Source of the DNA: Phialocephala subalpina
Lineage: Eukaryota; Ascomycota; Leotiomycetes; Helotiales; Mollisiaceae
Assembly: GCA_900073065.1 (NCBI GenBank)
Contig: FJOG01000003.1
Coordinates: 2,234,133 to 2,298,132, forward strand
Reading direction: 5' to 3'
DNA: 64,000 bases
The notes under the pieces were generated by a model, which was not told the DNA's origin, did no database searches, and saw only the letters and a program-made list of their open reading frames with translations. Positions 37,238 to 48,808 of this stretch are shown here, one piece after another (the stretch's first letter is position 1; every line of letters begins with the position of its first letter). The position numbers and the translations under genes are program-made.

Positions 37238-38628
37238 TTATTTCTTGCTCTCAGGCTTCTCCGTCTCAACGCTGCCGTAGATCTGAAAACATGTTAGTAA
37301 AGCGTCCTCTCGAACGGGTACGATAAATCTTACCGTCTCCATCATGATGCCGGTGACTTGATAGGGATCAGCGTTGGAAGCTGGTCGTCTATCCTCGAAG
37401 TAACCGTAACCCTTGTGACCGCACTCTCTTGGGATACGAATGGAGCAACCTCGGTTCGCAACACCATAGGTGAAGGCGTCGATGCTACCAGTCTCATGTC
37501 TGCCGGTAAGACGCATGGTGTTGTCCTCTCCGTAAACGGCAATGTGCTCCTTGTGGCGACCCTCAAGCTTCTTGATGGCAGCCTCGATGTACTTCATACC
37601 ACCTGGCTTTCGCATCTCCTCGCTGGAGAAGTTGCTGTGAAGACCGGCTCCGTTCCAGTCACCTGGGATTGGCTTAGGATGGAAAGAGATCTTAGCACCG
37701 AACTCCTCGGCGATGCGGTGGAGAAGGAAACGAGCGAGCCAGAGGTGATCACCCACTAAATGGATCATTAGCTTTGTATAAAAGACAATCAGGAAGGAAT
37801 GCTTACACTCAATACCCTCGCAAGGACCAACTTGAAATTCCCATTGAGCTGGCATAACCTCGGCGTTGGTACCAGAGATCTTTACACCAGCGAACAAGCA
37901 AGCCTTGTAATGAGCCTCGACGATATCTCGGCAGTAGACCTTGCCAGCACCAACACCACAGTAGTATGGGCCTTGTGGACCTGGGAAACCTCCAACTGGC
38001 CAGCCGTATGGCTTGTCAAGCATGTCAAGAAGGGTGTACTCCTGCTCCAGACCAAACCATGGCTTGTGCTCCTTGTGGGCTTCCATGAGCCTAGCACACT
38101 CGTGGCGGTAGTTGTACTTGTTTGGGGTTCCATCGGGGTCCCAGCACTCGGTGATAACCAAGATGTTGGGAGCACCACGGAATGGGTCGGGGAAGACGGC
38201 GACGGGTCGGAGGTAGACGTCGGAGTTGTCACCGGGGGCTTGGCCAGTAGAGCTACCGTCGAAGTTCCACTCGGGGAGGTCTTCGGGCTTGAAGATACCG
38301 CTCTCTGGGACCTTAGTGAGAGTCTGGAGATCCAAAAGTCAGCTCATCCTTATTCACTACTTTATCTCTTTGTGGGCGGAGTCGCATGCTCACCTTTGAC
38401 TTGGAACGAGTACCACCAGTGGAGTCGATCCAGATGTACCTGGCGGACAATGAGCTTGTTTCCTGCAACAATTGGTCGCAGAATACTCACTCGGCCATAG
38501 CATTGCCCTTCTGATCGAGAGCCATGTACTTGAGGAGCTAGAAATCGAGTCAGTGGGCTATCGCGCGGGGCGATCTCGGAGACAAGGCTCACATTGGCAG
38601 TGTACGAGATGGTAGTTGAGGTCGCCAT
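37238..38628 (-). CDS. GLN1: Glutamine synthetase (eukaryotic type II)
   Basis: Exons 38593-38628, 38491-38537, 38394-38439, 37807-38323, 37334-37755 and 37238-37282 encode 370 residues. Signatures in order: [35 protein letters not shown], the metal-binding [59 protein letters not shown], and [14 protein letters not shown]. The product makes glutamine from glutamate, ammonia and ATP in the cytosol and is central to nitrogen assimilation. The first three coding exons are under 50 nt each, so the start is fixed by splicing ([17 protein letters not shown]). No key residue is missing. Confidence 0.97.
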
Positions 38629-39008
38629 CTTTGCGGTTTGGGAGGGGGAGGGGGTTCTACTGCTGTAGAGGCGTGTATGTGCGAAGGAGTAGGGTGGGCA
38701 GACAGAAGTCTGGTGTTGATGGAGAAAAAATAGAAGAAAGGTTGGGTCCTCGTCTGTTTATGAAGAGTGCGCTGACCCGCAAGCGAGTGTCGATAAGGAT
38801 TGGGGGGGGTTGCTAGCTCGCAGGGATTCCGATCGATAGCTCGATTGGCGTGGGACACTTGGGGAGATGGACAGAAAAGCAAATCCATAGTGAGCTACAT
38901 ATTATCACGGTGAAAACTTTTCATTTGCTTCTCTGTCTGTGAATTGGCAGCTTATTCCCTCCTTTTGCAAAGTCTTCCAGAGCACACGACGGCATTGCGG
39001 TAATTACG

Positions 39009-39227
39009 ATGCTTGCATTGAGTCTTTTCTGTGCTGAAGAATTACCCTCCACTTCAGCCACAGTGGCCAAGGCTGGCTGTCCAGACCAAGAGACAACCAC
39101 ATCGGACGCGAAGGAAGTCCAGAAACCTGAGGGCAACGAGGACTTGGGATGTTCGCCATGTGCCCTCATCATGCAGGAAGGACACTTCTGCAGCAAGACT
39201 CGACCCGGTTGTCCAGATCTTCCTTAG
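39009..39227 (+). CDS. Possible small cysteine-containing protein
   Basis: A 72-codon frame starts MLALSLFCAEELPSTSATVAKA, weakly like a secretion signal. The tail carries five cysteines (AGCPDQ, GCSPCALI, HFCSKTRPGCPDLP). Size and Cys content would fit a small secreted protein, but the hydrophobic core is short and overlapping frames are equally open. Weak call. Confidence 0.25.
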   Translation: MLALSLFCAEELPSTSATVAKAGCPDQETTTSDAKEVQKPEGNEDLGCSPCALIMQEGHFCSKTRPGCPDLP

Positions 39228-39787
39228 GAATTGCAGGTACTGTACAGTACAGTACAAACCCAAGATCGCTGGTACAGAGCTACAAGATCTACCAAAACAG
39301 CTATGTCATCCACAGCGTCTATCTTCAGATGTCCGGGAATAGGATCCTCTCGTTTTCCTCGACCATGCTGCCTCTCCCCCACCACAACGCCTCCCGCCCG
39401 CAGCAACGAATTTTCTTTTCGGAACACCTGCGTTCAGCCACACAGAAAACGTGAAATCCCACGCAACTCACAACAACGTCCCTTTGTCCTTTCTCAACAT
39501 CTTTGTTGAGAAGTGCCATTGCCAACGCTTGCGAGTCAATCTGCCTTTCTTTGACAAATTAAAACATTCTTATTCGTACGGCAGCATCAAATTCCAAGAA
39601 TCCGAGTCAACCTCCCCGCACTGCGCCGAGCCGAACATTTCTGTGGCTCATGCGTGCGCGATAAGGAAAAGCACAGTCCTCATTGGCAGAGAATCGTCCC
39701 CTGCGTAAAGCCCTTTGTAAATGCGCCGCCGCTGTCGGCCTGGGCCTGAACTGAGTTTTAGAACCTCAGGTACGGACCGTCCTTGGG

Positions 39788-39816
39788 GACACCAGCAGAC
39801 ACCAGCAGACACCAGC
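39788..39816. repeat. Short tandem repeat, unit GACACCAGCA
   Basis: Nearly three consecutive copies. Confidence 0.85.
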
Positions 39817-42069
39817 ATCATTTCTTCAACAACTTCATCGGCTTCACAACCCGATCAGGTGGAACCTCATGGGGCGAAGCTTCGGGTTATCCGCCGCTTC
39901 GTGTAGGAAGACAGCTGGCAGACTCGTACGGAAGGTACAGTCTCGCGGAGCTTGCCTCAATTCGGCGTCAAGGTCCCATATAAATAGCATCTGTACGAGT
40001 GTACCAGCCACAAGTCGACAGCCCTGTAATCCCCGGATTACTTCTGCTGCACGGGGTATGACCCGATGGTTTCCGAGTTGCCGCCAGCCGCTGTCTCCGA
40101 AGTACTTAGCTCGAGTACATCATGTCAGATTCTTTGAGTTGGGAACAAGTAGACCCAATCTTACCTCATTCTTGAGTTTCTCAGTGTCTCGGCCAACTAG
40201 TTGATAGCACATTGTCGTTTTGAGTTGTTCTGGGCGTACTGCTGTCTGGCTTTTTGGTTGGTTTCTGTTCCGATGTCGACATACTTTGCACAACATGTAA
40301 AAACCACTGCAGCCCTTGGCAGGCCATGTTATCTGTGCACTGGCGACAATGTAAGGGCCTCTGTAGGACTACAAGTGTCTGTGTGGAACCCGAGAGCCGG
40401 AAGGACCTTGGAAAAGCGTCTCAACGGTGTGATGGCGTTCTTTGCAGTGTTCGATACTCGAACTGTGAAGGAGTTGCAGTCCTTCATCTCCAATCACTAC
40501 CTTTCGCTTAGTCTCTGAGTGTCCAAAGCGACATGCTTCCGTAGCTTAGGGAGTCGAATATGATATATCAGATGGCCAGTTACTTGTATGAGCAGCTGTG
40601 TTCGGTTTCAGCCTCGGTGATTTTGGTAGTTTCAGTTCTTGACACGTCGTTGTCGAGCTGCTTGAGCATTGCTCCATCACTCCTCATTACCTGAGATATG
40701 AGAAGCTTCGATGGTCGTGCCGTTTCGTCCTCGAGCTGTATTTCGTGTGATGATAGTACCGCATGCCGGCCAGCATCTGTTCATCGGAGTACCAATTCGC
40801 GGTGTGTAGGCGTCAGCCGTCTTTCGCGTGCAAAGTCAAGAAAAGCACTAATGAAGTACACACCTATACTTCACTCGGGGTTGAAGTCTGAAGGACGCCA
40901 AATGAAGACTTTTTCGTGTACGAATTGCGTTGACCTTGATTGAGATGCTTTTGGAGAATTTCTTGCCTGCGAAGTCGTGAGGTTAAGCGCGCGACTTCAT
41001 CTTCAGAGGAAGGCACGAAACCTGGCACGCGCTCCCTCATCATCTTCAGAATCATCCCTTACAACAACCAGAAGCTAGATATACTCGAATTCCAAACTTA
41101 ACACGATTCATCCCAATGCGTAGCTCATGGTTTATTTTATCACTACCCACGGATACTTAAACGCGTTTCCTTTCTGAGGTGCTCTTCATCCCTTCTCCAA
41201 CCAAGTTGTCTCCTGACAGTCTCACACTTTACTTACCCCGTGATTCCCAGCGGAAGGCTGCACCCTAGTTCTCAGTCCAGCAATTCCCGGGTCATCGGAC
41301 GTACCAGGAGTATCAAGCTCTGCTAGCAAGTACATACTCTTCATGGATCTCCTCAAAAGACTCGAAAAAGACTGCAGCAACTCGTAGTCAAGACAAGACA
41401 AGTGTCATTTTTTTGTGATTCAACACAATTAACTTGCCGAGACATGGATATGAGCTTATCACTGCGGCATTGGAAACCCAAAGAGCAATATTTCCTTTTC
41501 CTTGTCCTCGAGACACTATTTACCGGACCACAACCACAGCTTTTGGCGGCCAAAAGGTCCCAGACTATTTGGTTCTTTTAGCCGCGGGATTCTCTGAAGC
41601 TCTCTATTACATGTGAGAGTTATTCAACGCAGCTTCTAGGTAGAAATCTGGCTGTTCTTAAGGTCTAAGGCGCCCGGACAAACTTCTAGACATGGCAAGT
41701 ATCGTCGTGCATCTGCTTTTCCCTGTAACTCATCTTTAGCTTGATCGCATAGAATTTGCACTCTTGCACACTGTCTCAGATTCGTCTTGGATGCTCTCCA
41801 TTCTCAAGGTCGAACTTGGTTTCGTAGCCCTCGAAGCACGCGATAAATTCACCTCTTTACCTTCATCTTCATTCCCTATTGTCTATTTCAGATAGCCCTA
41901 GGCTTCAAGGACATTGAGATACACCTTGTTGCCTCCTTGATCTCCTTCTAGCGATGAGTGCTTGTGTGCATGTTTTCCTACAGGTAAGAAGCCGGCAGTG
42001 ACCCGCAGAGATCGACAGTAAAATTGTAATCACTCGTTGATCTTTTCAACTGGGGTTCTTCTCGACGTT

Positions 42070-43758
42070 CTATAACAACTCTAGCTTCCAGAACGGGGCA
42101 AGCCATTTTATTTGATCGTTGACTAGGTGTGAGCTGCAATCAACTGTCATGTTGTATCCCGAATCAGCTAACTCGTATTGTTCACTTGAAGATATCCGTA
42201 TCTTGTAAGTGTCGAGATCATCCTCGACCATGGAGGTTATATAGTCGTACTGCTCCAATTTGTCGTTGAAGTCTTTCAAGATCCATCGGAAGGCTTCCGG
42301 GGAATGATGGTGTAAAAAGGTTCCGTGGAGTCAGTGTTCGCCCAGCCCAAGCTGTAGAGCATGAAGTCAAAGTGAGCGTCGACTCTCTTGTTGCGCGTGC
42401 CAACATCGAATACGCCACTGACTTTCGCTGCGTCGCAGCTGCATAGTCAAGACCTAGATTGTCGGACATAAAGAAGATCTGGTCCGTTACGTCCCACCGA
42501 GACCAAGGCCATACATTGTTGACAACCATTTCTGGCGACAGGACAATCTGAAGAATGCGCGACCGTGTATGGAGGACGATATCCCGAAGCAAATGGTTAG
42601 GAAAGTGCGCTGGTGGTAGTCGGGCCAGCGAGTACATCGGCCTGCTTTGCATCGATGGGAACGACAAGTCATGCACGACCAAAACCCACGGATCTTCTCG
42701 CACTAGTTGCGACGCACCACATTTTCTGAGTCGAATTCCGAGAATGGTCCCGTCGTCTATCTTGCAGACCGGGAAAACGTATCGGTAGCCCTGCTGCTTG
42801 GGGATGCCCAGCATTGCCAATAATGTGTGGAGTTTGATACCCTGATTCAATATGAAGAAATCGTTTGTCGAGTGAGCGTTGACGGCGGCGAAAGCGCCGC
42901 TTTCAGCAAAATGGACAGCCGCTGACGCGAAGATGGAACACGCAATAGGACCTTCATGATCCATGGCCTGGGGACTTGAAGCCTTCCATGCGAATATGCT
43001 CAAGTCTGGACAAATCCGAACAATCTTTACTTGTAATCTCAGGAAGGCTTTTCGTCCTTCTCCATATAGCATGGGCATGTTGACCTCAAAGATTCCTGGC
43101 AAATGTTACAAAATTGTTCAGAGAAAGCGGGCCAACATATAAATACCTAACAGACAATAAGCCTCGTCTTCGACTCGGGTAGTAACGCGTCGTGAAGCCC
43201 ACGACATTCTTTGAGCAACAGAGATCGACAGCAATGATCGCGAGTCCCCCAAAATACCTCTGTCAATTCCTGTGGTACTTGTGAGAATGTCAATTCCTTC
43301 GCTTTCTGAAACAGTATGTTCCAATGCTGATCAAAGAAGTAAACATCTGCAGGTGCAATCAATTCCTGAAGTGTCCAACCACGAGTGAGCCAGCGGCAAT
43401 GGGCTAGATTTTCCCGCCACGCAGGAGTGGATTCTATGTCGACTAGATAAGCATAACACTTCTCAGCTCTCTCGTACCATTGATACATGGAGTTGATAGC
43501 CTCTGAAAGCTCGGTACTGCTCGTCTTGTCAATGCAACAGGTATCAATCCAGGCGAACTGAAGTTCATCTGCCTTAGCAAGTTGGCAAGTCATGGAAATC
43601 TTCGCATAGCCTTTCCTGGACCCGTACGAGGGTTCGGTAGTCATGTCCTTGAATAATACTTCTTCTTCACCCCATGTGTGGGAGAGATTCGCATAAGCCG
43701 GCATGTTCGTGCCGATGAATTCCTCGGAGAGGCCCGTTGAGGTGTTCAGGAGTCTCAT
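42070..43758 (-). pseudogene. HET-domain gene, frameshifted
   Basis: The start MRLLNTSTGLSEEF and the HET block (YANLSHTWGEEEVLF, FAWIDTCCIDK, AINSMYQWYERAEKCYAYL, RGWTLQELIAP, VYFFDQHWNILF) lie in one frame. A missing base near 43300 moves the continuation (ILTSTTGIDRGIL, SVAQRMSWASRRVTTRVED, EAYCLLGI) to another frame. A GT-AG intron (43096-43145) then leads to FEVNMPMLYGEGRKAFL. Two more frame changes occur near 42430 and 42285, before the tail DFNDKLEQYDYITSMVEDD. Intact HET proteins mediate heterokaryon-incompatibility cell death. Three independent shifts argue for a dead gene, not a single read error. Confidence 0.83.
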
Positions 43759-43817
43759 GGTGACGATTTAGTCTTGATGCACAATATGCACTAGAGCTGG
43801 TTGCGGAGAAAAAATTG

Positions 43818-44300
43818 CTAAAAGAGAACGCTCATTCGCAATATATATAGAGAAGACCATGATACGGGATATCGGGGCGTCCTGTGGCGCCTACTTGGGC
43901 CACTGGGATCTGGTAGCTGTGATAGAGGGCTACGGAGGCTTGGCATGTTGAGCATCGGTGTGGCCGATAAGTCGTGTAAATTGAGCTTCAATCCCTGGCG
44001 GATAGCTTCGCTCAGCAGAGTGTTTGAGTTGCGAATTACGTGACCTTCGTCAACAATCATTCGTTCGAAAGTGTAGGTACACAGCGATGTGAAGACCCGC
44101 TGATCGTCGAGCTTGGGCTGCAGGACGAGCACGATGCTTAGGTCGCGGGGCGGCCTCGTCTTCGACTTCATCACCCTCCCCATCGGTGTCTAAACCTCCG
44201 GCGTCATCATCCTCTGGAGCGTGAGGTTCAAATAATGGCGTGGGCTTCTGTGTGACTGACTTGTCGACGGTAGCAATCTTGCGCTTGTACCATGTTGTAT
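43818..44300 (-). pseudogene. Scrap of a SNF2-type helicase gene
   Basis: The block YTFERMIVDEGHVIRNSNTLLSEAIRQ followed by LSATPMLN matches the DEGH (motif II) and SATP (motif III) region of SNF2/Rad5/Rad16-like ATPases. Upstream, an acidic linker (EPHAPEDDDAGG) continues in a different frame, so at least one frameshift lies near 44120. Motif I (Walker A) and the C-terminal helicase lobe are not found. The scrap lies head-adjacent to the broken HET gene and is best read as a relic. Confidence 0.68.
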
Positions 44301-44816
44301 GCGTAGTAAGAGCAAGAGCCCTGCCGCTCTATGTGATGTCAATGCACGGCTTTCGATGTGAATGATTCTTTGGCAGTTGGGCGGAAATGGCATTTCCTGA
44401 TGTTCTGGACAAGGAGGTGAAGAGGGAGGGGAAGAAGAGACAGCATGGGTCACCCCAGGCACATGGGACATTGAAGAAAGCATAGCATGCCTAGGTAGCA
44501 TACGAAGGTATGAAATGGCAGTTCGAAAATGAAAGCACCAATGAACTTATGGTAAGGGAACGCAGTGGTGACTTGTCATAAACTTCGATTTTGACTCTGC
44601 AATTTTGCTTGCTCTCGTTTTTTGTTGGGAGGTAGTCACAAACTAATGCGCTTGGATATAGCTTCTATAATACATTTTGGTCCCAACGCCATGAAAATAC
44701 CATTAACGCCATCCACGAACCAATAATGTCCCAGCCGCGCTCGTTCTTTCACTTTATCTTTCCCAATCTGCTCTCATCCGAATATGTGGATGTTCTCCAA
44801 CCCCTTTCCGATCGAC
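44301..44816. other. Spacer downstream of U1-C
   Basis: No gene is recognised. 44301-44500 may contain further degraded helicase sequence. Confidence 0.4.
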
Positions 44817-45709
44817 TTATTCTCGCTTGAAGTTCTGCTGTCCATTCGCTCCAGGAGGAGGTACTGGTAGTCCTTGACCAGGCATCGGAGGAAGAGCCGG
44901 AAAACCTGGAGGTGGCTGAAAACCGTTGGGAGGGAACTGAAAGTTGGGAGGTAGAGGTCCTCCAGCTCCAGGCATTGGAAGACCGGGCATACCAGGGATG
45001 GGAAATGGAGGCCTGTTCATCAAAATCTGTCAGCTCACTGCTTTATATATTTCAAAAATAGAGATATATGTCTTAGGAGTGCATGCACCGCCTCGGAGCA
45101 GCTCCGGAGACAGCATGAAAGAGAGACTGATTTTCCGAGAATTTGACACTTACATGGGCATACCACGACCTCCTGGGGGTGGAAATGGAAACGGTGGCGC
45201 GCCAGCTGGCATGCCTGGGATTGGGAAGGGTGGTGGTACGCCTATTGGATCCTGTTAGAGTGTTGTGTAAGTAACAGTATGAAGGAAGACACGAACCGCC
45301 CGGGAAAGCTCCAGGAAAGGGAGGTGGAGCTACGCCTGGGTTCTGGCCAAGCATTGGGTTTGATGCTGATTGTCCTTCTGCGGCGTATGAGTTTGTAATG
45401 GAGTCAATGACAGACTGGGCTTTCTCGTGGCCGATTTCTGGTATAATGTTAATAGGGCAATAGGTTCGTGAGACACAGGACGCACGTTGGTAGTAGTCAA
45501 CTACATTTCGAAGGTGGTTTCGACCGCTGTTATGGGCTTTGCGCACGCTCATGGAGTCGTGGGTGAGGTAGACATCGCAGTAGTCGCCTGGGGAGGGGGG
45601 GTTAGTTTCGATGGCTGGAGTTTGCGCCGCTGGAACTTACAGAAGACTGCAAGAAATGTTAGCTATGATCATTAGACAGTCGCAGAACCTGAGACTTACA
45701 TTTAGGCAT
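44817..45709 (-). CDS. YHC1: U1 snRNP protein C (U1-C), with a 6-nt microexon
   Basis: Six exons: 45700-45709 (10 nt), 45641-45646 (6 nt, TCTTCT), 45486-45587, 45297-45437, 45154-45241 and 44817-45012, giving 180 residues. Only inclusion of the 6-nt exon yields [17 protein letters not shown], the conserved U1-C zinc finger (C..C..H..H in [14 protein letters not shown]). The microexon is flanked by TTGCAG and [24 protein letters not shown] follows, then the family's Pro/Gly/Met-rich tail ([18 protein letters not shown]). U1-C stabilises pairing of U1 snRNA with the 5' splice site. Two 53-nt introns bracket the microexon. Confidence 0.95.
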
Positions 45710-45949
45710 CTTGGCAGATTTGTCGGATCAAATGCTGAAGAGCTGTGTTGTTGGTTGTCGAGCTGCTCGAGCTCGATCGCCTGCCTCAAAAGTTCAGACC
45801 CCGTCGCGACTCCACACACGTGACCGGGCTAAAAACTTGGAGGCGGCCGGCACCATCCCTGTCGCTTTCCAAATGCCAGATAATATTCTCCCCTGACGCG
45901 ACAATCTTGAACTTAAGATTTCCAAACCTCACACGACAAATTCGACAGC

Positions 45950-46764
45950 ATGGCGAACTCGCAATCCTTCTTGCGCATGCTGGGCAGCTTGCTGCTGTTT
46001 CTTGCCTGTGCCGAGGCCCTGAAATTCGACATTGAGGCTTTCAATGTGGGAGATGCTAAGGGGAAGAGATGTATTAGGAATTTCGTCGCGAAGGATACAC
46101 TGGTGGTGGTTACGGCCACAGTAGATGGATACAAGGGAGATGGCATGATTGTCAATATGCATGTGAGTTAGGACGTTGGGGTTTGGGAAGTGAGTACTTG
46201 CTAACGTTCACGTCTAGATCAAGGATGCAGTTGGAAATGAATATGGAAGGCCGAAGGATGTGGTTGGAGAGCAAAGAATGGCATTCACATCCCACGCTGA
46301 TGCATCATTTGATGTCTGCTTTGAGAACGCTTTCTCTGGAAGTAAGAACGTCCCAATGCTTTCTTGGACAATGCTGACAGCCTCGCAGCCAAAGGAGTCA
46401 GCAACCCATTCCGACACGTTGAACTCGACATCGACATTGGTGCCGACGCAAAGGATTGGTCTGCCGTTCAAGCAACAGAGAAGCTGAAGCCTGTCGAGAC
46501 CGAGTTACGGCGCATGGAGGAAATGGTCGCAGAAATCGTGGCCGAGATGGATTACTTGAGGACTCGAGAGCAGAAGCTCCGAGATACGAATGAGAGCACG
46601 AACACTCGAGTGAAGTGGTTTGCGTTCGGAACAATGGGTATGCTGGTTGCATTGGGAGCGTGGCAGGTCATTTATTTGAGGGCGTACTTCAGGTATGATT
46701 TCGAGAAGGGATGCAGTCAGGGGCACCATGCTAACACATTGACAGATCAAAGCATCTTATTTAG
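45950..46764 (+). CDS. ERV25: p24-family ER vesicle protein Erv25
   Basis: Exons 45950-46162, 46218-46341, 46389-46692 and 46746-46764 encode 219 residues. A signal peptide ([16 protein letters not shown]) is followed by the GOLD domain ([44 protein letters not shown]). The coil [18 protein letters not shown] comes next, then the membrane helix ([21 protein letters not shown]) and the short cytosolic tail RAYFRSKHLI. This is the Erv25 branch of p24 cargo adaptors, which cycle between ER and Golgi in COPII and COPI vesicles. The last exon holds only 19 coding nt. The start is divergent from U1-C, about 240 bp apart. Confidence 0.95.
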
Positions 46765-47413
46765 AATTCCTCAAAAGTCAGGCGGATGCACAATTCTACG
46801 GCAAAATGCATGTGTTACTAGTGGGCTGTAGCAATAGGTATAATTACAACTTAGTGGGCAAGAGATGTCCTGAGGGCTCTGCGAGTTATCACGAGAGCTT
46901 GTGATGGAAGTGCTTTGAAGGCAAGGAGCCTTTGGGTACCGGCTAGAGGAAGGGCGAGAAGGTCAGACTGGCCCATACAAACACATTGAGCACAATGAAG
47001 CGATTTTTGAATGAATACTAAATGTCCTAGTCACAATGGGAGAATTGATCATCACCAGATCATCACTTCGTACCTTCACTGTCATAAGTCAGACGTGTAT
47101 CCCAATGGAAGACATATTGTAGCAGAGCAGAGTTGGCATGGTTCAGTGGTCACGTGCATATCACAAAAATTCGGTATTTAGACTATAGCTTCTCTAGAGT
47201 CAGAATATCATCCTTCCTTCCCATCACTTATTTGCACCCATAGATTGAGAGTTCTTGTTTCTCTGGCTTCCTATCAGGCCTAGTGCTGCTCCATCCTCTC
47301 TATTATATAAGCAGTACAACCTCATAAATATCTTTTACAATATGCCTTAACTTCAGGACTGTAAGGAAGCGTCACAAGAGAATCACAAGAGAAGTTAGCT
47401 CACTTAAGACCAA
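46765..47413. other. Intergenic, no gene recognised
   Basis: AT-rich, presumably the ERV25 3' region. Nothing else is seen. Confidence 0.45.
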
Positions 47414-47700
47414 TCACTGCCTCCTGACCTTGCCCTTGGTGATCTTGAGGTTGTCCTAAGGATGGTTAGAAAGAAGTCTCAAGCTTGTGCTATTGGGCAT
47501 GCAATACCTTGGGGACAATCTGGTTCAGGGAGTAGGTTCCGCCGCCGAGCTTCTTACAGGTGTTGCAGTGGCTGTAGTTGCCAGAATTTGAGCTTGATAG
47601 CTCGGGTACCCCGCTTACCAGAGGACATGAGCTCTGTCCTCGAGCTTCACTTCCCATTCAATTTGGCCACAATGACAAGTTCCGTGATCAGTTATGATGA
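47414..47700 (-). pseudogene. Truncated GFA/CENP-V-type zinc protein
   Basis: Removing two introns (47572-47638 and 47456-47507) gives TDHGTCHCGQIEWEVKLEDRAHVLCHCNTCKKLGGGTYSLNQIVPKDNLKITKGK in one frame (written here only to show domain order: CHCG, then CHCNTCKK, both zinc-binding). These are the N-terminal zinc motifs of glutathione-dependent formaldehyde-activating-like proteins. The frame ends at KVRRQ-stop, before the second half of the domain, and no in-frame ATG precedes it nearby. It is therefore a relic, or the start and end use exons I cannot find. Confidence 0.68.
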
Positions 47701-48808
47701 ATAGTTTTCTCTGATGAATTTCAAAGATGTTTGTATGGAAATGGGAACAGGATGCGGCTTTGCAGAGCTTCTCATACTTTACCTTTCCTTTCTCCGCTTT
47801 CGTCGGATGGAGGAGTCATCCCAAGCTACGCCAGCTATGTATGCTTAAGAGGGGATCTAGCCAGTGGCCGTCTCAGTGAATGTTTAGCATGGACTTCAAG
47901 CGGGTCTTCCAAGCTCCCAATGGCAGTGATAGAAGGTCCATTCGTGCAGCTACATCTTGCCGGTGCATGCTCGCAAGCATGGAGTTAGAGAGATTCTTCC
48001 GGTAATGTCCCACAATGTGGGTTTCCTCGCCGTCTCTCGGGAAGAGGGGTTTCGTCTGGGTTTCTGCGTATATGAGATGGCCAATTGCTAAATGCATATG
48101 CAAGTTGGAAATCTGAAAGTAGCATGCGAGCCCAGATAGATGCCGAGAGACTTCCGGACAATCTGCGAAAGTATCCTGACAAACACTCTCAGATTGTGAC
48201 ACCTTCATGCAGGTATGAGGAATCGACGAGGTAGATCCAAGTGAGGGGCAGCAAAAAGCATCTCCCGTGGAAAGGAATCTCTGATTCCAACAGGTGCTGG
48301 GATCCTTCAGCCGCTTGGTTGTATCGTGAAGGAAGCAGAGACCTGTTGCTCACGTGAAGGGGTTCAAAATAATAAATAGAAATGCGGTATATGAAGGAGG
48401 AGAGAGCCAGAGTATCAAATGTTCGAAATAATTCAAAGTCGGAAAGGAAGGAGCCACTTGACTTTTACCTCTGGGTCTTAGCCATCAAGGTGTTCATGCT
48501 TATCGAGCTTGCAAGAGGGCCATGCGGAAGAGCCATGTCTTTGTTCTTGGGTCAAAAGGTGACCCAAACACAATATTTGTGATACACTACGATCAATTGA
48601 CGTTGATATAAAGTCTGTAAGCTGTTCACTATCCAAAAATTGAAGCTGCAACTTTGAATAAGTAAGCCGGCACGTGATCCAGCACTGATACCGCGATAGC
48701 ACTAGCGCCGATCGCTTATCAGCAAAAATTATTCTTGGAGGGTCGAAAAATATCGTCGGAGCAAAGTCCAGAACATCGCAACAGTGACTTCGAACAAACA
48801 CAGCAAAC
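47701..48808. other. Intergenic upstream of HAS1
   Basis: Motif-free short frames. The last 150 bp are the HAS1 leader. Confidence 0.45.

Larger units (their letters stand above)
38629..42072. other. Gene-poor region of about 3.4 kb
   Basis: The first 300 bp are the glutamine synthetase leader and promoter. The rest shows only one weak candidate gene (39009-39227), a TGTACAGTACAGTACA dyad near 39239-39256 and a GACACCAGCA tandem repeat near 39788-39816. Frames at 40201-40518 and 40698-40943 have no motif. Confidence 0.4.

Noticed and set aside
38589..38888. A 99-codon frame upstream of glutamine synthetase
   Set aside because: It runs through the leader and first exon in another frame, with no motif; a shadow of UTR sequence.
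40201..40518. A 105-codon frame in the gene-poor region
   Set aside because: It has no signal, domain or homology-like pattern, and overlapping frames are equally open.
47470..47660. A small ribosomal-protein-like gene starting MSSGKRGTRAIKL
   Set aside because: That reading runs through an intron of the GFA relic. Removing the intron gives a consistent zinc-motif frame instead.
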